Shown: positions 14,301 to 20,192 of the stretch, in pieces
How positions within the stretch are numbered: the stretch's first letter is position 1
Layout: each line of letters starts with the position of its first letter
The notes under the pieces: generated by a model
Seen by the model: the letters and a program-made list of their open reading frames with translations, nothing else
Databases searched by the model: none
Told to the model about the DNA's origin: nothing
DNA from: a virus
Reading direction: 5' to 3' (one strand)
DNA length: 59,821 bases
IMG/VR virus record: IMGVR_UViG_3300032050_000155
Location: 1-59,821 of that record
Translations under genes and position numbers: made by a program

Positions 14301-15031
14301 TTCGCATAAGCCCACTTTTTTGCTATTTCTTGCCCCTCTTTGGAGTCTGCTGGCAATCCTGAAATAACATAAGGGTTCATGGGTACGATTTTTGCATCAC
14401 CGTCGTAGTAACCGGGGTCATCGGCCATTGATGCAGGGCGTTCTGGTATGCCGAAGATAACCTTCTCGTCACCGATTGACCATTCACGGTATTCCTGACG
14501 TAGAAATGAATCAGACTCACTTGGCTTTTTTGCGACCGAAAATCCGCCATCACGCATACCAATAATTCCCTTGTTGGGAGAGGTGCTAAGTGAGCCATCT
14601 TTCAGGTTTCTGTCTATCTCTTCGACTACTGGACGCTCGCGAAGTTTCCCACTGGAAAGAAATATTGACTCTATTTCGCGGCTTGACTTAGGGGCGTTTG
14701 GTTTTACGTTGGGATTTTTTCTATTCCTATTAGGTACCCCAGGGCTGTTCCCATTCCCGCTCGGGACCCCCATCCATCTGGGGTTCGTGGTTCCTTCATC
14801 AACCCAGCCATCGCCGTCGATGTCTCTCGTTGTTCCCGTTGGGCGGCGTTTTCCTGGCTTGCCCCCAGTGGGTAGGTCAACATTGTTGTTTCGACCCCTA
14901 TTTCTTCCAATTGATGGTCTATCTATTGCGCGACCAAGGAGTCGACGGCCAATTGACTTCTCCTCATGACCTGCACGCTTTCCACGACGTGACTCATCAA
15001 AGGGAATAGGGAATTCTTTATTCTCAGACAT
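11399..15031 (-). CDS. Giant polyvalent protein: shared VHET domain, DnaQ-type exonuclease and zincin
   Basis: This 1210-aa protein has four segments. Residues 1-124 are basic and disordered, with a Ca-binding-like DIDGDGWVDEG. Residues 185-550 hold a domain (LYLVHETKYEPEFDEDGN, TIHFAMNHLAGGH, PPPNEPLRLP) also found at the C-terminus of the 2070-aa protein. Residues 610-805 form a DEDD 3'-5' exonuclease (WIDYETTG, NAAFDKNVLE, HHTADADAE). Residues 865-1210 contain a zinc metallopeptidase core HEYGH (1081-1085) and a downstream EMIAEGFSAFF. The motifs LSSGK (125), LFSGK (569) and LSSGA (861) fall exactly between segments. The architecture matches phage polyvalent proteins thought to be injected with DNA. 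A palindrome and TATTAT box sit next to the start. Confidence 0.85.
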   Translation of the reverse strand: MSENKEFPIPFDESRRGKRAGHEEKSIGRRLLGRAIDRPSIGRNRGRNNNVDLPTGGKPGKRRPTGTTRDIDGDGWVDEGTTNPRWMGVPSGNGNSPGVPNRNRKNPNVKPNAPKSSREIESIFLSSGKLRERPVVEEIDRNLKDGSLSTSPNKGIIGMRDGGFSVAKKPSESDSFLRQEYREWSIGDEKVIFGIPERPASMADDPGYYDGDAKIVPMNPYVISGLPADSKEGQEIAKKWAYAKSSAEVAGDEEPTYIEALLYAGSRGDSEAMSIFDEFAKVGKAAADKAKEERAATYLQSYNREDVQQDLKRAGLDNLSIDDLYLVHETKYEPEFDEDGNLMLRPLGDWVLKNLDGQDATYDRETIHFAMNHLAGGHLMRQRNDEGENRYIIVSKLSDVLEMNPGSIDALNPVDVGLVPPPNEPLRLPKKSIKVLENPDTEDVDSLVSQTLREMGAKHIFTAGEYGNKTETSAILKIASELGANVELHANTPSGSIEQIDKGTNLSGSFIGANWLGEMSENSIARLGNNSKWHGLKETGYSMRRDEYEDLLNSNSGKLGSDTGRSEVLFSGKAPQYPRPPAYGPLIGGAEEYFDGVKDWQEFAEKYRGRDVVWIDYETTGLVFDEFGKSSANGKPVQLGAVKVRDGKIVDRFNVFINPGEPLGEWSRQYLRGPGGENLTDEWLSTQMSLSDAHRQFAEFAGAGAILGLQNAAFDKNVLEDELKENGIDWQPTGYIDTMDMSAMTLPKWTPENQDGPSMVGRDGERRASSSLKAITEYLDVELGDKHHTADADAEAAAMVMENLIARAIENGWTADAIKPDTRREFVEKRKKEFDEKVAKFEEDKKSYLDALANESDGDKLSSGATKTKARKYGDSKPGGEERFIRNSSTWLKGLSSKQIAELVVPESHEQYIEMLLDDYFPARDGENPGFVDAFKNNLIESMKRSPWIKGDYSEESTEKIRELVESSLEASPSLKWAFENFGAPMFVMLTPEGASLYENQPALKAKREQIMQSRGLKSEPFVRGIQFTGKDLISFNRKLIVDQMSNDPDFETSPLIADANHVVRPGRANIDIAASSTLSHEYGHWLQKRALRENERTAKSVTGVKYGGEQVPSSRMPLVIRIAEMYENAEVDELIGKAHRDGMPLEATPSIPRTLTTYAHTNGREMIAEGFSAFFHPNPDVKNQAINKKLLDDVYRMLGLEPGEAPWSA

Positions 15032-15032
15032 T

Positions 15033-15056
15033 CAAAGCAATAATACCATTGCTTTG
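15033..15056. promoter_or_regulatory. 24-base palindrome abutting the start of the 1210-aa gene
   Basis: CAAAGCAAT (15033-15041) and ATTGCTTTG (15048-15056) form a perfect 9-bp inverted repeat with a 6-base centre, one base upstream of the minus-strand ATG at 15031. It overlaps the -10-like box TATTAT (15040-15045, minus strand), which lies 8 bases from the ATG. It could be an operator for a dimeric repressor or a 5' RNA hairpin. No T tract follows, so a terminator is unlikely. Confidence 0.6.
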
Positions 15057-15084
15057 GTGCTCAATAAATTTAGGTAATTTAGTG

Positions 15085-15408
15085 CTATAACCTTTGACGG
15101 CAGCGGGTGCAAACCTTTTTGCCGCCGGCCCATGGATAGAAGCGGATGAGGTCAATCGGGTGAGGGCAGTCAAGGACATTTGAGGCTGACTCATTCAATG
15201 CCTTACGAATCCATGCAGAGAGTGTCATTGCTTCTTTTTCAGCTGCGCTTTTCCAGCGCTCTCTTTCTGCTTCATTTGTCCGTATGAGGACCTGCTTGTC
15301 GGCTGGCCCCTCTTCGTCAATATTGCTTGTAGCAATGGTCGGCTCAATAGATTCCGCAACCTTGTCCATTGCTGCGCGAATATTTGAATGTTCTGGGTTA
15401 TTGCTCAT
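15085..15408 (-). CDS. Ribbon-helix-helix protein with C-terminal zinc finger
   Basis: The ATG at 15408 (MSNNPEHSN) overlaps the upstream stop; the in-frame start at 15429 lies inside the TerS-like gene. The 107-aa product has a disordered N-terminus and then QVLIRTNEAERERWKSAAEKEAMTLSAWIRKALNESA, a strand-helix-helix typical of CopG/MobC-like DNA binders. It ends with C-P-H...CTRC, a likely zinc site. It may be a regulator and is a candidate binder for the palindrome next door (inference). No partner toxin is visible. Confidence 0.7.
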   Translation of the reverse strand: MSNNPEHSNIRAAMDKVAESIEPTIATSNIDEEGPADKQVLIRTNEAERERWKSAAEKEAMTLSAWIRKALNESASNVLDCPHPIDLIRFYPWAGGKKVCTRCRQRL

Positions 15409-16072
15409 CGCCGTCCTCGTCTTCATCATAACCTATCTCAAGATACTCGTCCGTAGCGGAACCTTCTATCCCAACTATTTCGGCATCAATAATCTCTGCT
15501 TGGTCAGCACCCAGGAGAGACTTAATCGTCCCCTCTGGCAGAACGCCAGCAATGGCCATGAGTTCCAGAAGTTTCTTTGCTTCAGATTCGGCATCGAATC
15601 CCGTGGCTGGTTTATTCAGTCCTGGCTGCCCAGCGATAACTGCACGTATTGCTGAACTATTTGTATCCACATTGACATTCAAGTTCGTCTGTTCCATGCC
15701 AAGAAGTTTTGTTCTTCTATCCATAATAGAAAGAACCTGCTGTATTGCTTTTAGGTCTGGTTCAACTTGCATTTCTGTTCCGTCATCCATCTGGACTCTT
15801 CGGTGCTGTGTCATTGGCCAGATTGCCTGCTGGAGGTTGTCCAATCTTTCTAGCTCCATTCGAAGAACCTCTGGATAAGCAAGGATGGTTTCGCGATTCA
15901 TCTTTTCTAGCTGTCTCTGAATTGACCTAGAGACAGAACTGGTCGACATACCAAATCTTCTGGCTATTTCGTTTACGGACGTGCCGGCCTGACGCATCTT
16001 AAAAATGCGCATATCCCTCTCATTGAGGAATTCTTTCGTTTGTATTGGTTTTGGCTTGTTGTCTTCGCTCAT
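15398..16072 (-). CDS. Putative terminase small subunit
   Basis: The 224-aa product has an N-terminal helix-turn-helix (RIFKMRQAGTSVNEIARRFGMSTSSVSRSI). A helical block (LERLDNLQQAIWPMTQHRR...PDLKAIQQVLSIMDRRTKLLGM) follows, a pattern I associate with small terminase subunits of tailed phages, and the tail is acidic (DEDEDGDEQ). TerS recognises the packaging site and loads DNA on TerL. It is far from TerL (50740-52053), sitting between primase-helicase and the ribbon-helix-helix gene. A transcriptional regulator is an alternative. Confidence 0.65.
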   Translation of the reverse strand: MSEDNKPKPIQTKEFLNERDMRIFKMRQAGTSVNEIARRFGMSTSSVSRSIQRQLEKMNRETILAYPEVLRMELERLDNLQQAIWPMTQHRRVQMDDGTEMQVEPDLKAIQQVLSIMDRRTKLLGMEQTNLNVNVDTNSSAIRAVIAGQPGLNKPATGFDAESEAKKLLELMAIAGVLPEGTIKSLLGADQAEIIDAEIVGIEGSATDEYLEIGYDEDEDGDEQ

Positions 16073-17904
16073 TTGTCTTTGCCGACCGTCATGAATTCGA
16101 GCACCTCGAATGGGAAAGTCTTTCCCCTCTTCATTTTAGTCGGCCATTGACGCTCGTCACGGGCACCTCGGAAATGTCTAACATCGTAGACGTAATCACC
16201 GAGAGCCATTGGGTCTGGCTGCAACGAGATACCGAATTCTGGCCACCTGGACCATACGGCAGAACCAAATGGTCTTAAATCTCTGCTTGACATACTTGTA
16301 CCCAATGGTGCGTGATGCTCAATCCATAGGGCACATCTGTACACGGTCCTGATTGTGTCAAGATATTTGGCGACCTCAATAGCAATTGATTCCGATGTTC
16401 TCCCACCTGGGTCTAGGAATGCTTTGTATAGAGGTCCTATAACAAGGAGCTCTGGCCTCACCTCATCCAGTGCTTCTTCCAGTATTGCCCTATCTGCGGC
16501 CTTGAGTAGGTCCATTCCCGATGGCTTGGTCAGCAGGTGAGCGTCAAGTCTGGATGTGCGTGCCATTCCCATGGCTCTCTCCGCTATTCCGCGAGATGTT
16601 CTACGAATAATTCTGTCTGGGTTTTCTAGGTCAACAGTAAGTGTTTTAATTCTTGGCATCGGCTGGAAAGAAAAAGGATGAATGCCGGCAGAACAAAGAA
16701 TCCCAACTTGTCGTGCGAGCATTGTTTTACCAACACCCTCTGCGGCAACAACAATAACCCTTTCGGAACGCTCCAGCAGACCAGGGATTACCCACTCATA
16801 CTTTTCACCAGTTGTCTCCTGGAGGAAGTCATTCCAGTGAACGAGCCTTCCTGTGTCGAGAACGAAAGAAACAGTAGCCGTCGAAAGAATTAGATTGCTC
16901 TTTAAAATCTTCTGCTTTATATCGATATCATCTCTTTGCAGAAGTTCTTGCAGCTTGTGTAATGCCTGCTCTTCTGGTGAAAGTTCTTCTACCTCTATTA
17001 CTTCATCTATGAGTGGGGTGGTGCTAGACGATTCTTCGCTAAAGCTTTCCATATACTCAAGGTCATCGATTCCTAGGCCGGCGGAAAGATGGTCCGTAAT
17101 GTCTTTGTGCTTGGGTGTATACCAAACCTGCGCACTACACCCAGCGTTGGTTAATTCATCAAGCACCTGTTGTGCGTGCTTCTTGCCCGCTTCATCATTG
17201 TCAGCAATGATTTCTACTGTTGCCCCCGCTAGGGCTTCTGTGTGGATATCCATCCAGCTACCAGCACCATTAGGCATAGTGGTTGCGATAATCCCAACAT
17301 CAATGAGGGTGTTGGCATCCTTCTCGCCCTCAACAACCCAGATAGGGAAGCCTTGCTGCTTTGCTGTCAATACTGCTGGGAGATTATAAAGAGGTCGAGG
17401 TATGTCGCCAAGCGAGTACTCCCATCCACCAGCGCCATCAGGCTTCCTTTGCCTAAAGGTTTTCTTGCCATTCTCATCCACGTAGCGCAGTTTCTGAAAA
17501 AGTAAAACACCGTTCTCGTCCAGGTAGTCGTATGACTCAACAAACTTTGGTTTAGATTGCGGCAGGATATTCAGATTTTTTTCTGTTTTTTCTGGTTGCT
17601 TGAGAGTGCGGATTGGTGCTGGCGCTTTACTGCCGAATCTATCGATAGAAAAGCTTTCAGAACTCGGTGGCATAAGGTCTGCTGGTTTGAGACTAACAGC
17701 ATCACAAATCTGCTCAAAGTTGCAGCCAGAACCACGGTGACAAGTTACGAGAACACGACCATCGTTACCCTCAGAGATTGAAAGCGATGGGTTGTCGTCA
17801 TCACTTCTGCAGGGGCAACTAGAAACCCAACCCTTGCCAGACTTTCTTACATTTTGAAGTCTGCTAAGGAAGTTCTCTGTTTGTTCTGATGGGTGATTAC
17901 TCAT
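16069..17904 (-). CDS. Primase-helicase (CHC2 zinc finger, TOPRIM, RecA-like ATPase)
   Basis: The 611-aa product begins with a zinc-finger region (Cys at 30, 32, 55 and 61). It continues with a TOPRIM domain (WVVEGEKDANTL around 190-200; IADNDEAG around 233-240) that binds Mg for primer synthesis or nicking. It ends with a RecA/DnaB-like ATPase with Walker A AAEGVGKTM (387-395) and a Walker B-like ELLVIGPL. It should prime and perhaps unwind DNA at the phage fork. Start and stop overlap both neighbours (WhiB upstream, TerS-like downstream), forming a coupled replication operon. Confidence 0.88.
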   Translation of the reverse strand: MSNHPSEQTENFLSRLQNVRKSGKGWVSSCPCRSDDDNPSLSISEGNDGRVLVTCHRGSGCNFEQICDAVSLKPADLMPPSSESFSIDRFGSKAPAPIRTLKQPEKTEKNLNILPQSKPKFVESYDYLDENGVLLFQKLRYVDENGKKTFRQRKPDGAGGWEYSLGDIPRPLYNLPAVLTAKQQGFPIWVVEGEKDANTLIDVGIIATTMPNGAGSWMDIHTEALAGATVEIIADNDEAGKKHAQQVLDELTNAGCSAQVWYTPKHKDITDHLSAGLGIDDLEYMESFSEESSSTTPLIDEVIEVEELSPEEQALHKLQELLQRDDIDIKQKILKSNLILSTATVSFVLDTGRLVHWNDFLQETTGEKYEWVIPGLLERSERVIVVAAEGVGKTMLARQVGILCSAGIHPFSFQPMPRIKTLTVDLENPDRIIRRTSRGIAERAMGMARTSRLDAHLLTKPSGMDLLKAADRAILEEALDEVRPELLVIGPLYKAFLDPGGRTSESIAIEVAKYLDTIRTVYRCALWIEHHAPLGTSMSSRDLRPFGSAVWSRWPEFGISLQPDPMALGDYVYDVRHFRGARDERQWPTKMKRGKTFPFEVLEFMTVGKDK

Positions 17905-18265
17905 CCCTCAAGGCCACCTGTTCACGCGAGACCATGATAAAGGGCTCACGAGGAACCATTTGAATTTTGAGAAGTCGTCTAATGGCGTTCCGTTCACGCT
18001 CAGTCTTTCCTCCCCATATTCCATGCCCCTCATGATATAACGCATAACTGAGGCATTCAAGTTTTTTGATACAGCCGAGACAAATCCTCTTCGCCGCTTT
18101 CCCATCCTCAATAGCCTTTTTGTAATTCTCTGAGTAGTTGCCTTCATCACTACGAGATGCGTGTGGATACCACATTCTTGGGTCATGACCCTTGCATGCG
18201 CCATCTCGCGGGGGCTCATCGATTCTTGTAATCCTGTTTATTCCGTAGATTACTTCTTCGTACAT
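17897..18265 (-). CDS. WhiB-family iron-sulfur transcription factor
   Basis: The 122-aa product has the WhiB signature: Cys24, then CLGCIKKLEC (Cys 62, 65, 71), which ligate a [4Fe-4S] cluster. It also has the turn GIWGG (82-86) that contacts the principal sigma factor, followed by a basic region (ERERNAIRRLLK). WhiB proteins occur only in actinobacteria and their phages, so this is the best host clue in the window. It may redirect host transcription or block a host WhiB. It overlaps primase-helicase by 8 bases, so both are expressed together. Confidence 0.95.
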   Translation of the reverse strand: MYEEVIYGINRITRIDEPPRDGACKGHDPRMWYPHASRSDEGNYSENYKKAIEDGKAAKRICLGCIKKLECLSYALYHEGHGIWGGKTERERNAIRRLLKIQMVPREPFIMVSREQVALRDE

Positions 18266-18301
18266 TGCCCCTCCATGTTCAGTTCAACCTGTTTGTGAAT
18301 G

Positions 18302-18712
18302 CTACCTGCTGTCAACAATCCTTGCTACATCTCGTGCAGATAAGTAAATAGTTGCGCTCCTGATAATCAGTTCGCCAGCAATATCTTCTGAAGCAATATC
18401 TACAGCATCAAGTGGGACACCGAGTCTCTGTGCTATTGCGGCTCTCGATGATTCTATTTTTAATTCTTGGTCGGCAAGATTTGGCTCGTAGGCAACAAGT
18501 ATCCCAGGGCGTGAAAGCGCCTTTATCTCTTGTTCTTTTTGTTCAGCCTTGGGACACCACGTGCACGCAAGTTCTGGCGTTGAAGCCGCACGTTTGCGCT
18601 CCTCGACGTGACCACAGGAGAGAAAGTGTCTGTAGATGACGTTACCCCAAGAACCAGCTCTCTCAATTTTTGTGACAGACCGTCTTGGAGCTTTTCTTCG
18701 CTCCGTGGTCAT
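18302..18712 (-). CDS. Hypothetical protein with possible zinc site, 136 aa
   Basis: The product starts with a basic region (MTTERRKAPRRSVTKIERAG), then HFLSCGHVEERKR...LACTWCPKAE, where C-G-H and C-x2-C could bind zinc. A C-terminal part with GVPLDAVDIASEDIAGELIIRSATIYLSARDVARIV follows. No family is recognised. It lies between the histone-like gene and WhiB on the same strand. Confidence 0.65.
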   Translation of the reverse strand: MTTERRKAPRRSVTKIERAGSWGNVIYRHFLSCGHVEERKRAASTPELACTWCPKAEQKEQEIKALSRPGILVAYEPNLADQELKIESSRAAIAQRLGVPLDAVDIASEDIAGELIIRSATIYLSARDVARIVDSR

Positions 18713-18720
18713 GTATTTTT

Positions 18721-19026
18721 TTAGCGACCGAAGAGTCGGCTAAACAGTGAGCGCTTTTTTGCTGGCTTCGCTGGGGTGGTTTGTTCAATCATCTTATTTT
18801 GAATGATGTTATTTTGAATGATTGGCTTGCTGTGTGTCACGGGAGCAATGGAAGCCTCAAAAGAAACGTTTTCCACCGTCTTGGGGGTTGCTGAAGTTTT
18901 GGATGCTGCAGCCTTCTTTGCCGGAGCAGCCTTCTTTGCCGGAGCAGCCTTCTTTACTGGGGCTTTTTTCTGTGCAGCTTTCTTTGGGGCTGCTGTCTTT
19001 TTTGCTGGTTTTTTGTCATTGGCCAT
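18721..19026 (-). CDS. Histone H1-like Lys/Ala/Pro-rich protein
   Basis: The ATG at 19026 (MANDKKPAKKTAAPKKAA) is chosen over a frame extending to 19065, which adds an unlikely hydrophobic stretch. The first 50 residues are nearly all Lys, Ala and Pro in KKAAPA repeats, like the C-terminal tails of bacterial histone-like proteins. The C-terminus (KRSLFSRLFGR) is a short amphipathic basic helix. It could compact DNA or carry cargo to the nucleoid; no folded domain is seen. It may bind nucleic acid nonspecifically. Confidence 0.7.
   Translation of the reverse strand: MANDKKPAKKTAAPKKAAQKKAPVKKAAPAKKAAPAKKAAASKTSATPKTVENVSFEASIAPVTHSKPIIQNNIIQNKMIEQTTPAKPAKKRSLFSRLFGR
18908..18961 (-). repeat. 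18-bp tandem coding repeat (APAKKA)
   Basis: Three adjacent copies of GCAGCCTTCTTTGCCGGA (plus strand), the third diverged after the first 12 bases, encode the Lys-Ala-Pro repeats of the histone-like protein. The two full copies are identical, which suggests recent slippage. Confidence 0.9.
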
Positions 19027-19110
19027 GCCGGAAATACTAATACACAAGAGTGCTGTTGTCTGCAAATATTCGTCGATTAAGTATTTACGGAAAAATTTTA
19101 AAAGGGGATT

Positions 19111-19116
19111 TAGTAT
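19111..19116 (+). promoter_or_regulatory. -10 box giving a likely leaderless mRNA (GTG at 19123)
   Basis: TAGTAT lies 6 bases upstream of the GTG at 19123. A start point 6-7 bases after the -10 box would coincide with the GTG, and no ribosome site is correctly placed. A -35 box is not clear. Confidence 0.45.
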
Positions 19117-19122
19117 CTTTCT

Positions 19123-19764
19123 GTGCAGGAGTACGTCAGTGAAATAAGTAAGATGGCCCTCGCCCTAACATCTGGACAGATGGCCAAGGATGAGGCTGTC
19201 AAGGAACACGGTGTTGGCGAGGAGCTGGCTGTCCATTTTTTAGGATGGGTGGGAGACAGTTTGGGGCTGATTTGCCAGATGGGAGAATCCCTCTCCAAGA
19301 GCGACAAAGAGGACCGATTTGCCGCGTCCATGAACCTATGTAGCATCCTTAGGCAGTATTGGTGGATTACGGCGATAACCATGGTTTCTGAGGGCTACTG
19401 CTCCCTGGACAGGGCGGCCACTGGGGACACCGACCTTGCCGAGGCCTTCGTGGACCCAACAAAACCAGTCATGGAGTGCCTCACCGTCATGCACGCCGGA
19501 CTAGATGATGGTGGAAGGATTAGTCCAGTGTCAATGGTTGCCGCACCATACAGGATGGGTGTTGGGAAAAACGTAATGTGGAACGACATTTTGGTTTATC
19601 CAGAAAAGGCCGACTCCCACATCAAGAACGCCAAATACCCAACCATGATTCGCAGGTCACTCATGGTGCAGCCAGTAGAAGAGGTTACGTCGGCCCACTT
19701 GGTGCAAGTCAGGGATGAAATAAATGAAATCGGCTTTCTAATGCAAGAATTTTTTGACGTATAA
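19123..19764 (+). CDS. Conserved hypothetical protein, 213 aa
   Basis: The GTG at 19123 is taken as the start on the basis of the -10 box just upstream; the ATG at 19153 is an alternative. The product is mostly helical, with blocks HFLGWVGDSLGLICQMGESLS, LCSILRQYWWITAITMVSEGY and a C-terminal VQVRDEINEIGFLMQEFF. No known motif is seen. It is the first gene of a plus-strand run leading to ribonucleotide reductase. Confidence 0.7.
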   Translation: MQEYVSEISKMALALTSGQMAKDEAVKEHGVGEELAVHFLGWVGDSLGLICQMGESLSKSDKEDRFAASMNLCSILRQYWWITAITMVSEGYCSLDRAATGDTDLAEAFVDPTKPVMECLTVMHAGLDDGGRISPVSMVAAPYRMGVGKNVMWNDILVYPEKADSHIKNAKYPTMIRRSLMVQPVEEVTSAHLVQVRDEINEIGFLMQEFFDV

Positions 19765-19765
19765 T
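19760..19765 (+). promoter_or_regulatory. -10 box TATAAT close to the 19775 start
   Basis: A perfect TATAAT overlaps the stop codon of the preceding gene and ends 9 bases before the ATG at 19775. The gene lacks a Shine-Dalgarno sequence, so a leaderless or very short-leader transcript is likely. Confidence 0.5.
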
Positions 19766-19774
19766 TTATTGACT

Positions 19775-20101
19775 ATGGGAGCATTCTACGATAGCCCTGC
19801 CTTTGGGGGGGAGGAATCCGAGTCTGGGGAGATTCATGGCATCCCGTATTTGAGGGCGGCTAGGAAGCCATGTCTTGTTTGTGGTCACCCAACTGGTGAC
19901 TGCACCGGGGATTCTGGTCCGCCAGAAACTATTTGGGGGTTCAATACAAATTCAACCCTGGATAAAAAACTGACTTTTTATGTTGAAGAAGATTATTACG
20001 AAGAGCGTCAAATTGCGCCCGGTTTAGTGACGCGGATACTTATCCACAAGAAGGGGAAACACATACCCCTTGAGGAAGCAAAAAATCTAGGACTCATTTA
20101 A
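19775..20101 (+). CDS. Hypothetical zinc-finger-like protein, 108 aa
   Basis: The ATG at 19775 is preferred to an upstream TTG (19754) that overlaps the previous gene. The product contains KPCLVCGHPTGDCTGDSG, a compact C-x2-C-x6-C element that I recall from actinophage proteins. A beta-rich part (KLTFYVEEDYYEERQIAPGLVTRILIHKKGKHI) follows. The function is unknown. It directly precedes the ribonucleotide reductase gene. Confidence 0.65.
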   Translation: MGAFYDSPAFGGEESESGEIHGIPYLRAARKPCLVCGHPTGDCTGDSGPPETIWGFNTNSTLDKKLTFYVEEDYYEERQIAPGLVTRILIHKKGKHIPLEEAKNLGLI

Positions 20102-20145
20102 AAATTACTATAGTCCCTCGACTTTTTCACTATTCATTCTTGCGC

Positions 20146-20173
20146 TACACTCGGTGTTCCACTGTTGAACACC
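20146..20173 (+). promoter_or_regulatory. -10 box and inverted repeat upstream of ribonucleotide reductase
   Basis: TACACT (20146-20151) could be a -10 box with a poor -35 (TTTTTC) 17 bases upstream. It is followed at once by GGTGTTC (20153-20159), a 7-base spacer and GAACACC (20167-20173), a perfect 7-bp inverted repeat at the expected start point. This could be an operator or a 5' mRNA hairpin. It does not match a cobalamin riboswitch or an NrdR box pair. Confidence 0.45.
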
Positions 20174-20192
20174 TAGCAAGCGAAAGATAAAA

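Noticed and set aside
20102-20192. Cobalamin riboswitch before the B12-dependent ribonucleotide reductase
   Set aside because: Only 91 bases are available and no B12-box-like element is visible.
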